Source: Flectobacillus longus
GTDB lineage: Bacteria; Bacteroidota; Bacteroidia; Cytophagales; Spirosomataceae
NCBI RefSeq assembly: GCF_030056705.1
Contig: NZ_JASHIC010000025.1
Coordinates: 62,001-126,000, forward strand
Direction of reading: 5' to 3'
Length of the DNA: 64,000 nt
Shown in pieces: positions 8,136 to 17,184 of this stretch. Under the pieces are notes generated by a model. It saw only the letters and a list, made by a program, of their open reading frames with translations, was not told the origin of the DNA and did not search any database. Numbering within the stretch: position 1 is the stretch's first letter; every line of letters begins with the position of its first letter. Both the position numbers and the translations under genes were made by a program.

Positions 8136-9590
8136 ATGCGAGACTACTCTTTAGTTAAAATAAATCTGACTGGTGGCATTGCTTCACCAGGGATGCTCGA
8201 AGGAATTCTTTTGATGGCACAAAAAGCAGGTGTGAAAGAAGTAAGTATCGGTGCTCGTCAGCAATTATTGATGTGGGTAAAGGCTGATACTCAGCGTGGT
8301 TCGGGCTTACCTAGCCTACGTGAAAGCCTTGAAGCAATGCACATTGATTTTGAAATTGATACCCACCAATATCCCAACATTATTTCTTCTTATTGTGCCC
8401 AAGAGGTATTCCAAACGGGGCAATGGCTATCGGAAGGTATTTATCGTGACGTATTAGATGGTTTTGATTTTCAACCTCAACTCAAAATCAATATATCAGA
8501 CTATCAACAGTCATTTACGCCCTTTTTTACGGGTAACTTAAACTTTATTGCGTCTTCGATTCCCAATTTTTGGTATTTATATATTCGTCAAAAGCAGTCC
8601 AATACCATTTTTAGGTTTCCCTTGTTGATTTATACACTTGAAATCTCCAAGGTTTCAAAACGATTAGAGGGTATTCTGTTATCTGGAGCTGATTTATCGG
8701 AGGAGGAAATTTATGAAAAAATGATTGCCCAAGGCGAAATCATTTCACAGCTTGTACAAGAGGATTTGGTTCTACCGCAATTTATGCTGCCTTATTATGA
8801 AGGGTTCAATCGTTATGGCAACAAAACTTGGTTAGGTATCTACCGTCGTCACGAGACTTTTGAGGTAGCTTTTTTATTAGATGTTTGTAAAATTTGTTTA
8901 GATACCAAAGTCGGACAAATTTGTACAACTCCTTGGAAATCGCTTATTATTAAAGGTATCGAAAACCAAGATAGAGCATCGTGGGATAAACTCTTAGGAA
9001 AATATGGTATCAATGTGCGTCATGCTGCGAATGAGCTCAATTGGCAAGTAGAAGATCATTGTCAAGAAGGATTGGCTCTCAAAAACACGATTATCCGTGA
9101 ATTCGACCAAGAGGATATTCGTACATTTGGTTTATGCTTTGCCATTCAGACTCGTTCAAAATCAGAAGTATTTGGCTCAGTTGTAATTAAAAAACGAAAA
9201 ATCCTCGCAGGATTAACACAGGTATATGATGTGTATCATACGGTAGACTTCAATCCTAATACGCGTCAATTGGTTTTATTTGAAAAAGGACTTCATAAAG
9301 CACATATTGCCGAAATTCTTCAGAGACTTACCAAACGATACTATCATAGAAGTACCGCTTCGATAGCAGAAAAGCCTTTACCGCCTCAAACGAACTCCAC
9401 AAGTACGCATCAAGTGCATCAGTGCAAAGTGTGTATGACAATTTATGACGAAAAATTGGGCGATAGTCAGCAAGGAATCAATGCTGGAACAAAGTTTGAA
9501 GAATTACCAGACAATTATTGCTGTCCTGTTTGTGATTCAGAAAAGGAAAATTTTGAAGTAAAAACTGTAGAAACAGCGTATCAGTTATGA
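8136..9590 (+). CDS. Sulfite/nitrite-reductase-like protein fused to a C-terminal rubredoxin domain
   Basis: A 484-residue protein with two parts. Residues 1 to about 400 show the parachute-type half-domain pattern of siroheme sulfite/nitrite reductases (GGIASPGMLEGILLMAQKAG, then KEVSIGARQQL). I cannot find the paired C-x5-C and C-x3-C ligands that bind [4Fe-4S]-siroheme, so catalysis is doubtful. Residues about 425-475 are a rubredoxin, with iron ligands C430/C433 and C463/C466. Given its place next to nrtABD and nasA, a likely role is electron delivery or a scaffold in nitrate assimilation. That is an inference; the rubredoxin assignment is firm. Confidence 0.75.
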   Translation: MRDYSLVKINLTGGIASPGMLEGILLMAQKAGVKEVSIGARQQLLMWVKADTQRGSGLPSLRESLEAMHIDFEIDTHQYPNIISSYCAQEVFQTGQWLSEGIYRDVLDGFDFQPQLKINISDYQQSFTPFFTGNLNFIASSIPNFWYLYIRQKQSNTIFRFPLLIYTLEISKVSKRLEGILLSGADLSEEEIYEKMIAQGEIISQLVQEDLVLPQFMLPYYEGFNRYGNKTWLGIYRRHETFEVAFLLDVCKICLDTKVGQICTTPWKSLIIKGIENQDRASWDKLLGKYGINVRHAANELNWQVEDHCQEGLALKNTIIREFDQEDIRTFGLCFAIQTRSKSEVFGSVVIKKRKILAGLTQVYDVYHTVDFNPNTRQLVLFEKGLHKAHIAEILQRLTKRYYHRSTASIAEKPLPPQTNSTSTHQVHQCKVCMTIYDEKLGDSQQGINAGTKFEELPDNYCCPVCDSEKENFEVKTVETAYQL

Positions 9591-9794
9591 ATTGTGAATT
9601 GTGAGTTGTGAATTGTCCTTGCCTAAAATAGGTTGCCTCTGATTACTGGACAAAATTGAAGTTCCTAGTTCAAGACTTAAGTAATGATTCAAGATAAGAT
9701 TGAATTATTACGCTTTATGCAATAAATCGTAGGCATTAGGCTAAGGCGTACAAAGTATTGATATTAAAAATTTACATTCACAACTCACAATTCA
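9585..9794. repeat. MITE-like intergenic repeat with inverted ends
   Basis: The left arm (about 9591-9616) reads GAATTGTGAGTTGTGAATTG. The right arm (about 9771-9794) carries its reverse complement, TTCACAACTCACAATTCAA. Between them lies a 150 bp core with TAGGCATTAGGCTAAGGCGT. Related words recur at 147-180, 43080-43130 and 46620-46685. No coding capacity is seen, so it resembles a small non-autonomous mobile or palindromic repeat. Confidence 0.55.
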
Positions 9795-9809
9795 ACACCA
9801 AGACTTACC

Positions 9810-10283
9810 TTACATTCTAAAATAAGGTTTAAACACTTTTTTGTCGAGAATAAATACCGCAAGCAAAGCATTAGCAATTAACATAAAGTTGATAAGCTCT
9901 TTTTGATGTATCATATTAGTAAGTACACTAAAATCTAAAGGTACTTTTACCGACTGCACCGAAGGCATTCCCGAACTCAAAGCAACCACCAGTACAATCA
10001 AAGCACACATCACTGCCAAGAAGTATAGATGCAAATGGCTTTTAGGTTTTAGTACTACTTCAGGCTCTTGAGCAAGCTCCCATTGATCTATTAATTTATC
10101 CGTAAAGTTTACTGCTGTTTTCTCCATCGGCAAATCTTCCAACAGGGCATGCGTAGCAGCATATTCCTTAAATAGCAATTGGTATTCTTCGTCCTCTTGC
10201 AACAGACGCTCATGCCTTTGCAAAAGCTCCTCAGAGGCGATACCATCGAGGATGTCAAATATTTCTTCGTCTGTGATATTCAT
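9810..10283 (-). CDS. Probable membrane-bound anti-sigma factor
   Basis: A 157-residue protein with an acidic N-terminal cytoplasmic region (MNITDEEIFDILDGIASEEL, the usual opening of Bacteroidota anti-sigma factors). It has one membrane helix near residues 87-104 (YFLAVMCALIVLVVALSS) and a second hydrophobic stretch near the C-terminus (LINFMLIANALLAVFILD). I use the ATG at 10283; an in-frame GTG at 10340 is less likely. It lies about 170 bp downstream of an ECF sigma factor on the same strand, which supports a sigma/anti-sigma pair. There is no conserved zinc-binding HxxxCxxC motif. Confidence 0.65.
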   Translation of the reverse strand: MNITDEEIFDILDGIASEELLQRHERLLQEDEEYQLLFKEYAATHALLEDLPMEKTAVNFTDKLIDQWELAQEPEVVLKPKSHLHLYFLAVMCALIVLVVALSSGMPSVQSVKVPLDFSVLTNMIHQKELINFMLIANALLAVFILDKKVFKPYFRM

Positions 10284-10454
10284 TGTATTAAAATTGAAGC
10301 TGTTTAAACTTTTTCGTCTCAGGTGAATAAATTCACCCACTAAGTGGAATTGTTAGTCAAAACCTAGTCATATTATAAACTTTAGTTTCGATCTCAACAA
10401 AGTATTTTCTACCTATTTTATCATTAAGCTCCTAGCCGACTGCTCAAAGCCAAG

Positions 10455-11042
10455 TTAATATACCAAACTGTGTAACTCATTGCCCAATAGTCGTTTCATC
10501 TCTTCAGCCAAACGCTTACGGGCACGACAAAGTTTAACTTTTGCCGTATCAGCGCTAATCCCAACGATTTGGGCGATTTCCTCTAAACTTTGTTCTTTTA
10601 GATAAAACAAGGTAATCATCGTTACGTCGTCAGGCGAAAGATGATTGAGTGCCATTTGAATATATCTCTTCTGTTCAGCACTTTTCATTCCATCTGAAGT
10701 ATCCGCCGAAGCTGCTTGTGCCGATTGAGAAGCCTCAATGTCGTCGGTTTGTATGCGATTTTTGCGTTTAAACATCAAAGCTGTATTAAACACAATTCTA
10801 TAAAACCATGTCGTAAACTTAGACTCTTTATTGAATTGTGGCAAAGCCTGAAATGCCTGAATAAAGGCATCCTGAGCCACCTCTTCAGCATCTTCGCGTG
10901 TACCCACGATTTTGTAGGCTACCGTAAAGGCATAATCCTTATGACGATTTGCCAAATCCCGATACCCAGCTTTATCGCCTGCCAAGATTCTTTCAATAAT
11001 AGATATGTCTGATTCCAACGTTTTCACGACAATAGGATGCAA
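10455..11042 (-). CDS. RNA polymerase sigma factor, ECF subfamily
   Basis: Sigma-70 family ECF factor of about 195 residues. Region 2 runs through HKDYAFTVAYKIVGTREDAE and VAQDAFIQAFQAL. Region 4 has the helix-turn-helix QSLEEIAQIVGISADTAKVK followed by RARKRL. The start is uncertain: no ATG is available after the upstream stop, so the options are TTG at 11042 or GTG at 11027. It probably directs transcription of a stress or envelope regulon and is likely held inactive by the membrane protein encoded just downstream. The large gap (about 170 bp) means the two may be only partly co-transcribed. Confidence 0.88.
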   Translation of the reverse strand: MHPIVVKTLESDISIIERILAGDKAGYRDLANRHKDYAFTVAYKIVGTREDAEEVAQDAFIQAFQALPQFNKESKFTTWFYRIVFNTALMFKRKNRIQTDDIEASQSAQAASADTSDGMKSAEQKRYIQMALNHLSPDDVTMITLFYLKEQSLEEIAQIVGISADTAKVKLCRARKRLAEEMKRLLGNELHSLVY

Positions 11043-11129
11043 GTTGGTTTAGAAAGGTTACAGGAATTTACTCTTTTTTTCAAAAAAATAAAAAGAGATG
11101 CGATGAGGTGATTGAATTTTACTCGTAGA

Positions 11130-11267
11130 GACGCAATGCTTTGCGTCTAAAGAAGTGTCATTCTGAAATTTAGTATCAAAAAAGGCGTTCGAAAAATTAA
11201 TTTCGAACGCCTTTTTTGATACTCCTATGCAACATTTGGCTCGGCTTAAGACGCAAAGCATTGCGTC
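11130..11267. repeat. Nested inverted repeat with a perfect 23-bp central hairpin
   Basis: Outer arms GACGCAATGCTTTGCGTC (11130-11147) and GACGCAAAGCATTGCGTC (11250-11267) are exact reverse complements, and each is itself nearly palindromic. Inside, 11172-11194 and 11201-11223 form a perfect 23 bp stem with a 6 nt loop and A/T tracts, a strong bidirectional terminator shape. It lies between the sigma factor gene and the S41 peptidase gene, both on the minus strand. A related outer-arm sequence occurs near 46765-46805. Confidence 0.7.
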
Positions 11268-11344
11268 ACTACTGATAGAATACAATTTTTAATATAATCC
11301 CCTATTCTCTAATTTTCAAATCTCCAAATTTTCAAATCAAACAA

Positions 11345-12853
11345 TCAATGTCCCAATTTGCTAATCTCGGCACTTCGAATGAGTTCGTAGGTTTTTTCTA
11401 GTTCCAAATCAGCCTTATTCAGTCTTTCTTGGATAGTGTATTCAACATTGACATTGGGTATTACTCCACGACCAATATTGGGAGCTTTAACCGCTGTTGT
11501 AATTCTAAAATGTGGAAACTGCAAACGCAGTTTCGTAGCAGGTAAAACAACCGTAGAAATGATACCTCCATTGCAACCAGCTTCGCCCCCACCCGTCTCA
11601 CGACCCACTAAGGTTGATTTACGCTGTTCTTTCAAACTTGCCACAAAACTCGATGCAGCTGAAAAAGTTTGTTCACCAATCAAGATATATAAGTTGCCTT
11701 TAAAACGGTATTGTTCGTAAGGCTTATGTTTTCCAACCGACGGGACATTCAAGCAGTAAGTCCCTTCACCACACTTTTTAACGATTCTTTCCGAAAAAGC
11801 ACGACTAGCATCTTGTTCTTCTACATCATTATTAAGTATAAAAGATGGAATCATCACAGGAGCCTCCGCATGTGAGGTTAGCACAAAAGTACTATCCATC
11901 AAATACTTCATCAGGTCAAGGGCAATTTCATGATTTCCTCCTGAATTTTGGCGTAAATCAATGATAAGATTCGCGGCGTGATTCTGTTCTATTTCTTGAA
12001 AAAACCTTTCGTGAGTCATCAAAAACGACTCATAGTCATCATAGGAAAAACTAGAAATACGCAACAGAGCCGTTGATGCAACTTCTTTCGGGAAACTTAA
12101 GCCACGCAAACGAGTCAAACGACGTTGTGTTTCGTCCTCCTTAGATAACCGAGGCGGTCTATTGCCAGTAGGAACTCTTGGTTTAAATTCTAGTATCTGT
12201 GATTTTACTTCTCCTTGTGCATTTTTGATGGAAAATTGATATTTTTCTTTTCCTCCAAAAACACTCAAATAGTATTCGTCAAAAAAACCAGCCTCTAGTG
12301 TAGCATCCTTAAAAGCTTCGCCGTAGCCATCAGCAGGTAGGTATTTCCTTAATGTTCGAAGAATTTTACCAGCAGTATTTCCTTCTATTTCCAACACCTC
12401 CGAACCAAGTACTAGCGAGGCATCATTGCTTTCATTGCGAGCAATAAAAAGACGGTCGCCTTGGATAAAAAAGCCAAGCGGAAGCACGAAACTACGATTT
12501 TTGGCACGCTCCCATTTGCGAGTTTCGGGCGAAAAACGCAAGTCTGTATGTCCACAACGAATTTTAGCGACCAAAGGCTTGAGTAATAGCCCAAAGTCCT
12601 TTTCGGTCATTTCATCAGCTATCTTTTTATAGGCATCTTCAAAAGCTATGTTCATAGATTCTTTTGAAGTGTACCAATTAACACCTGGATGCTCTTGTTC
12701 TAAAATACTTCTCAAATATCTAAAATCTGCTCTCAACTCTACCTTCGAGAACTTTCGCTCATAATTAATAGGCAAAGCAGCACCTTGTCCTCTCACATAC
12801 TGCGACCAGCAGAATAATGTAACTGACAGTATAACAACACATAACAACCTCAT
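11345..12853 (-). CDS. S41 family peptidase, secreted
   Basis: A 502-residue C-terminal-processing-type serine protease of the periplasm or envelope. The signal peptide is MRLLCVVILSVTLFCWSQYV, cut near GQGA. The tail-specific protease fold shows NLIIDLRQNSGGN at about residues 295-307 and GEQTFSAASSF at 393-403, where S398 is the likely nucleophile. It continues with VGRETGGGEAGCNGG, a block seen in Bacteroidota S41 proteins. I see no clear PDZ domain, so it belongs with the shorter S41 group rather than classical CtpA. It stands alone, with a strong hairpin downstream. Confidence 0.85.
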   Translation of the reverse strand: MRLLCVVILSVTLFCWSQYVRGQGAALPINYERKFSKVELRADFRYLRSILEQEHPGVNWYTSKESMNIAFEDAYKKIADEMTEKDFGLLLKPLVAKIRCGHTDLRFSPETRKWERAKNRSFVLPLGFFIQGDRLFIARNESNDASLVLGSEVLEIEGNTAGKILRTLRKYLPADGYGEAFKDATLEAGFFDEYYLSVFGGKEKYQFSIKNAQGEVKSQILEFKPRVPTGNRPPRLSKEDETQRRLTRLRGLSFPKEVASTALLRISSFSYDDYESFLMTHERFFQEIEQNHAANLIIDLRQNSGGNHEIALDLMKYLMDSTFVLTSHAEAPVMIPSFILNNDVEEQDASRAFSERIVKKCGEGTYCLNVPSVGKHKPYEQYRFKGNLYILIGEQTFSAASSFVASLKEQRKSTLVGRETGGGEAGCNGGIISTVVLPATKLRLQFPHFRITTAVKAPNIGRGVIPNVNVEYTIQERLNKADLELEKTYELIRSAEISKLGH

Positions 12854-13076
12854 GCTCTGACTGGGGACAAAAAATTAAGAAATAAACAGAAAATTATACA
12901 CTGGACAATATAAATAACAAAATTACTCATAATATTACCAAATAGAAGAAAAACCAAATGATTTCCCCTACAGAACCACCTTAAATCTAGCAAGTGGTTG
13001 GGGAATTCCTTCATTTTCTGGGAACTACAAAAATTATATCAAGTAAGTAATTTACGATTCTTCTTAACTTTATCTG

Positions 13077-13107
13077 TTGAGCTATATTAGTTGCAAACTT
13101 AAATTTG
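13077..13107 (+). promoter_or_regulatory. Bacteroidota-type promoter for the MFS gene
   Basis: A -33 TTG at 13077-13079 and a -7 TAAATTTG at 13100-13107, spaced by 20 bp, match the Bacteroidota sigma-A pattern (TTG, about 20 bp, TAnnTTTG). They lie about 58 bp before the ATG of the transporter gene. The rest of the 12854-13165 gap shows no gene. Confidence 0.55.
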
Positions 13108-13165
13108 GAGAAGATTTCGGTAAATTGCACTTCTATTAATTATGAAATAAACTTTAAACATATAG

Positions 13166-14410
13166 ATGAAAAAACGTTATCAAGTATTATTAGTACTATC
13201 TATTCTTTCCACTGTTACCTTCCTCGACCGCATTGCTATTTCCACAGCAGGCGAACGTATTTCAAAAGATTTGGGGCTAAGTCCCGTCCAATGGGGCTGG
13301 GTGTTGGGTATGTTTACGCTTGCTTATGGGCTTTTTGAAGTTCCTACAGGGCTATTGGGCGACCGACTTGGTGCCAAGCGTTTACTAATACGAGTAGTAT
13401 TGTGGTGGTCATTCTTTACGGTACTTACAGGCTTTTCGACAGGCTTTGTCATGCTTCTTGCAGTACGATTCTTATTTGGTATTGGCGAAGCAGGAGCATA
13501 CCCCAACATTTCGATAGCCTTGAGCAAGTGGTTGCCAGCCTTCGAAAGAGGAAAAGGACAAGCACTTATCTGGGCAGCGTCAAGAATTGGTGCAGGGTTG
13601 ACTCCCATTTTAGTAATTCCTATTCAACAAAAATATGGCTGGCAGATGTCATTCTATATCCTCGGAGGTGTTGGTTTACTTTGGGTAATTTTTTGGATTT
13701 TCTGGTACAAAGAAGAGCCTTCCGAAGCCAAGGATATTTCGAAGGAAGAATTGAATTTTATCTTAGAAAATAGGCAACTCAGCGACCACTCTCCTAAACA
13801 ATCGGTATGGAAAATTCTTAATCATCCTAACCTTTGGATACTCTTTTTGATGTATTACTGTTATGCTGCGGGGGCTTATTTCTTCCAAAGTTGGATGCCA
13901 AAATATCTCCAACAGGGACGTGGCATTTCGGAAGAAAACATGAAATTTATGGCTTCTGCTCCTTTTATTTTAGGAGCAGTCGGATGCTTTTTAGGTGGTA
14001 TTTTGAGTGATTATACCGTCAAAAAATATGGTAAAAAATGGGGTCGTCGCATTGTCCCAATGATTGGGCTTGGTCTTTCGGGTATCTGTCTCATAACTGC
14101 CTCACTTAGCCAAAACGATACTTTGGCCGTTGTACTTTTGTCGTTAGGGCTTGCCACCATGGACGTCAACGCACCAGTAGCATGGGCAGTAGCCATGGAT
14201 ATAGGTGGCAAACAAAGCGGTACAGTATCAGGAGCAATGAACTCAGCAGGTTTGATTGGAGCCTATATCAATACTGTATCTTTTGGGTATCTGGCAACGA
14301 CTTTCGGGTACTACTTTCCTGTGCTGATGATTGGCGGTTTATTGATACTAGGATCTATACTTTGGCTAAAAATTGATGCTACTCACCAAGTATCCGTTCA
14401 ATCAGAATAG
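13166..14410 (+). CDS. MFS transporter, anion:cation symporter (ACS) type
   Basis: A 414-residue inner-membrane transporter with about 12 hydrophobic segments. The first helix contains FLDRIAISTAGERISKDLGL, and the loop between helices 2 and 3 carries GLLGDRLGAKR (the MFS A-motif G-x3-D-x2-G-x-[RK]). The segment RFLFGIGEAGAYPNISIALS with WLPAFERGKG is typical of the ACS family, which imports sugar acids or other organic anions with protons. The substrate cannot be inferred, as the gene is isolated from any catabolic operon. Confidence 0.82.
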   Translation: MKKRYQVLLVLSILSTVTFLDRIAISTAGERISKDLGLSPVQWGWVLGMFTLAYGLFEVPTGLLGDRLGAKRLLIRVVLWWSFFTVLTGFSTGFVMLLAVRFLFGIGEAGAYPNISIALSKWLPAFERGKGQALIWAASRIGAGLTPILVIPIQQKYGWQMSFYILGGVGLLWVIFWIFWYKEEPSEAKDISKEELNFILENRQLSDHSPKQSVWKILNHPNLWILFLMYYCYAAGAYFFQSWMPKYLQQGRGISEENMKFMASAPFILGAVGCFLGGILSDYTVKKYGKKWGRRIVPMIGLGLSGICLITASLSQNDTLAVVLLSLGLATMDVNAPVAWAVAMDIGGKQSGTVSGAMNSAGLIGAYINTVSFGYLATTFGYYFPVLMIGGLLILGSILWLKIDATHQVSVQSE

Positions 14411-14790
14411 TCAAAAAAATATCGACAAAACTTTCGTTTCAAATATTTAAAAATCAAACAGTTACAACCAAACGGATGTTTTATTTAAAAAAAACATGAT
14501 AAAAAACAGCAGCATTTTATGCCAAACTATCCCTATCTTTGGGAAGAATTTCTGAAGAACAAGAAACAATTTTAGCTAACAAATTGTAGTCTCAAAGGAA
14601 TATATTTTCACTATTGAGACTAAAGAGATAGGAAGAAAAATAGCGAAGTTTATTTTTGTCAACTTTAATGATTTCTAAGCCAAAAACGTTTAAATTTATC
14701 CTAGGCAAGCGCGCTTTAAAATTATGCCTTAGACCCAAATTTGAATAATCCCTTTATTTTTAGATAACTAGCAACTTATACCATACGACC
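14411..14790 (+). other. Intergenic region and long leader upstream of nrdB
   Basis: A 380 bp gap with no ORF. It contains TATCTTTG at 14534-14541, a possible -7 element for nrdB that would give a leader of about 250 nt. No clear NrdR-type box pair was recognised. Confidence 0.35.
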
Positions 14791-15774
14791 ATGTCACAGG
14801 CAGCAATTATTGAACCCTTACTTCAAGAAGACCCAAACCGTTTTGTGTTATTTCCAATTAAACACAATGACATTTGGCAATTTTATAAAAAAGCGGAAGC
14901 TTCTTTCTGGACAGCTGAAGAAATTGACCTTTCTCAAGACTTAAACGACTGGGAAAACAAGCTTACAGCCGATGAAAAGCACTTTATTTCGCATGTATTG
15001 GCCTTCTTTGCGGCATCGGATGGTATCGTAAACGAAAACCTTGCTGTAAACTTTCTTTCGGAAGTACAATATGCTGAGGCCAAATGTTTCTATGGTTTCC
15101 AAGTTATGATGGAAAATATCCACTCAGAAACTTACTCATTGCTTATTGACACTTACATTAAAAATCCTACTGAAAAAGACCGTATGCTTCGTGCCATCGA
15201 AACTATCGATTGTGTACAGAAGAAAGCAGAATGGGCTTTGCGTTGGATTGGTAGCGACAACTTCGTAGAACGCCTTATTGCTTTTGCTGCGGTAGAAGGT
15301 ATTTTCTTCTCAGGTAGTTTTTGCTCGATTTTCTGGTTGAAAAAACGTGGTTTGATGCCAGGTCTTGCATTCTCAAACGAGCTTATTTCTCGTGATGAAG
15401 GTTTGCACTGTGATTTTGCTTGTTTGCTTTACGCAGATCACATCAAAAATCAATTGCCACAGTCAAGAGTGACTGCCATTATTACAGATGCCGTAACAAT
15501 CGAAAAAGAATTTGTAACAGATTCTCTTCCTGTATCATTAATTGGTATGAATGCCAACTTGATGTGCCAGTATATCGAGTTTGTAGCCGACCGTTTGCTA
15601 GTTGCTTTGGGTTGTCCAAAAGTTTACAACGCAACTAACCCATTCGACTTCATGGAAATGATTTCGTTACAAGGCAAAACAAACTTCTTCGAAAAACGTG
15701 TTGCTGAGTATCAAAAAGCAGGTGTTATGTCGGAGAAAGAAACTATGTCTTTCTCATTAGATGAGGATTTTTAG
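14791..15774 (+). CDS. nrdB: Ribonucleotide reductase, class Ia beta subunit (NrdB, R2)
   Basis: A 327-residue small subunit that holds the diiron-tyrosyl radical for making deoxyribonucleotides. The metal ligands are visible at the expected spacings: D46, E108, H111, E169, E203 and H206, with radical tyrosine Y115 ([15 protein letters not shown]). The C-terminal tail FSLDEDF matches the peptide that docks on the large subunit. The sequence is of the eukaryote-like R2 type common in Bacteroidota. The partner nrdA is not in this window, so the two genes are unlinked here. A strong terminator follows. Confidence 0.96.
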   Translation: MSQAAIIEPLLQEDPNRFVLFPIKHNDIWQFYKKAEASFWTAEEIDLSQDLNDWENKLTADEKHFISHVLAFFAASDGIVNENLAVNFLSEVQYAEAKCFYGFQVMMENIHSETYSLLIDTYIKNPTEKDRMLRAIETIDCVQKKAEWALRWIGSDNFVERLIAFAAVEGIFFSGSFCSIFWLKKRGLMPGLAFSNELISRDEGLHCDFACLLYADHIKNQLPQSRVTAIITDAVTIEKEFVTDSLPVSLIGMNANLMCQYIEFVADRLLVALGCPKVYNATNPFDFMEMISLQGKTNFFEKRVAEYQKAGVMSEKETMSFSLDEDF

Positions 15775-15789
15775 ATTTTCTTGAGAATA

Positions 15790-15835
15790 AAAACAAAACG
15801 GCTCGTTGCAAAATTGCAACGAGCCGTTTTGTTTT
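15790..15835 (+). terminator. Rho-independent terminator after nrdB
   Basis: A perfect inverted repeat around AAACGGCTCGTTGCAA with a very short loop, flanked by A and T tracts, begins about 15 bp after the nrdB stop. It would work in both directions. Confidence 0.85.
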
Positions 15836-16311
15836 GGGGATAACTACAAAATTCCCATATATCGTTTTAAGTTGTACTGAGTGTTTTTGGAAAAAAACCC
15901 ACCTCGTCTTAACAGCATAAGTGGGGTATGTATTAATATAAATTGGATAGATAGATAATGTGACAAGCTTTTTATGAAAGATTTTGGCAAACTTGGCTTT
16001 TTTCAGTTATTTTTAGCCCGACTATATACCAAAAAATCATCTTTTTATTCAAATCTTTATATTTCTATGATGTAAATAAAGATTGAATTTATTCAACCTC
16101 ACTTTACCAAGCCTCCGCCCTATTGCTCAATGCAATCAAAATTTTCAACCTGTTGAGATGGATTAATTTTACCTAATAAAATAAATGCTCTCATCGATGA
16201 TTTTTTAAGTAAGGTAAAAAATATGAAAAACTATTGTATCAACTAGATACAATATTAATTGTTTTATTCTAATATTACAATTCTTTTTTAAATTTGAACA
16301 AAATTAATTTT
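15836..16311 (+). other. AT-rich intergenic region upstream of the Nudix regulator
   Basis: No gene seen in about 475 bp. It contains a TTGAAT/ATTCAA inverted repeat near 16084 and the stronger palindrome at 16233-16253 described separately. Confidence 0.35.
16233..16253. promoter_or_regulatory. Palindromic operator candidate for the Nudix regulator
   Basis: ATTGTATC (16233-16240) and GATACAAT (16246-16253) are perfect 8 bp half-sites separated by 5 bp, 58 bp before the ATG of an NrtR/AraR-type regulator. The arrangement fits an autoregulatory operator bound by a winged-helix dimer. Confidence 0.5.
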
Positions 16312-17082
16312 ATGGAGCATACAACAGAATATAAAGACCTCATCAACCCTGAACAAGATTTTTTACCAGGTATATCAATTGATTGCGTAATTTTTGGTTT
16401 TCACGAAAACCAGTTAAAGGTATTATTAATCAAATTTGGTAATACTGACATATATTCTCTCCCAGGAGGATTTATTTATAAAGAAGAAAGTTTGGATGAA
16501 GCAGCTAGTAGAATTTTGGACCATCGTACAGGAATTGAAGATACTTACTTGGAGCAATTTTATGTATTTGGCAACCCTAAAAGAGTAAATCCAGAAGAGC
16601 ATCGGCTCATCATGCAAAAAAATGATGTAGATCTTCCAAGCGGCCACTTTTTGTTTAATCGTCATATTACTGTAGGGTATTACGCTCTGGTAGATTTTAC
16701 AAAAATACAACCTCATTCCCATCTCAACCTTGAGGAAAGTGGCTGGTTCGATATTTATGATTTGCCCGAAACAATAGCTTTTGACCACCGTGAAATTTTA
16801 CTCAAAGCACTCGAATCATTACGCTTGTTTTTAGACCATAAACTAGCAGTATTTAATCTCATGCCCGAAACCTTCACCATGGGAGAGTTACAAAGTCTTT
16901 ATGAGACTATTTTGAACAAAAAACTACTGAGAGCAAATTTCCAACGCAAAATGCTTAGCTTAGGAATATTAGAAAGATTAGACAAAAAATGGGGAGGTGG
17001 TGCGCACAAGGCACCTTATCTGTATAGATTTGATTCGCAGAAAGCAGAGGCTAGTAAATTAGCTAATCAGTTTGAAGAATAA
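16312..17082 (+). CDS. Nudix-domain transcriptional regulator (NrtR/AraR family)
   Basis: A 256-residue protein. Its N-terminal Nudix fold (about residues 25-160) has a degenerate Nudix box: GGFIYKEESLDEAASRILDH keeps the glycine and first Glu but lacks the catalytic REUxEE glutamates. The C-terminal 80 residues form a winged helix (TFTMGELQSLYETIL, then LLRANFQRKML and GAHKAPYLYRF). This pattern, a non-hydrolytic Nudix sensor plus winged helix, is that of NrtR and the Bacteroides AraR regulators, which sense ADP-ribose or sugars. I take the ATG at 16312 over a TTG at 16294. The regulated genes are not obvious, as no arabinose or NAD genes adjoin it. A palindrome 58 bp upstream suggests autoregulation. 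Confidence 0.85.
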   Translation: MEHTTEYKDLINPEQDFLPGISIDCVIFGFHENQLKVLLIKFGNTDIYSLPGGFIYKEESLDEAASRILDHRTGIEDTYLEQFYVFGNPKRVNPEEHRLIMQKNDVDLPSGHFLFNRHITVGYYALVDFTKIQPHSHLNLEESGWFDIYDLPETIAFDHREILLKALESLRLFLDHKLAVFNLMPETFTMGELQSLYETILNKKLLRANFQRKMLSLGILERLDKKWGGGAHKAPYLYRFDSQKAEASKLANQFEE

Positions 17083-17099
17083 AGTTAAGATAGCAATTA

Positions 17100-17159
17100 G
17101 CTTTCGGTATTTTGTAATAAGTTTTGTTATAAAACATTGATCTCATAGCTACCGAAAGC
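17100..17159. other. Stem-loop between the regulator and moaD
   Basis: GCTTTCGGTA (17100-17109) pairs with TACCGAAAGC (17150-17159), a perfect 10 bp stem with a 40 nt loop, between two convergent genes. It may serve as a bidirectional 3' end structure. Confidence 0.45.
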
Positions 17160-17184
17160 CGATTTAAACACTAATGCTGTCATG

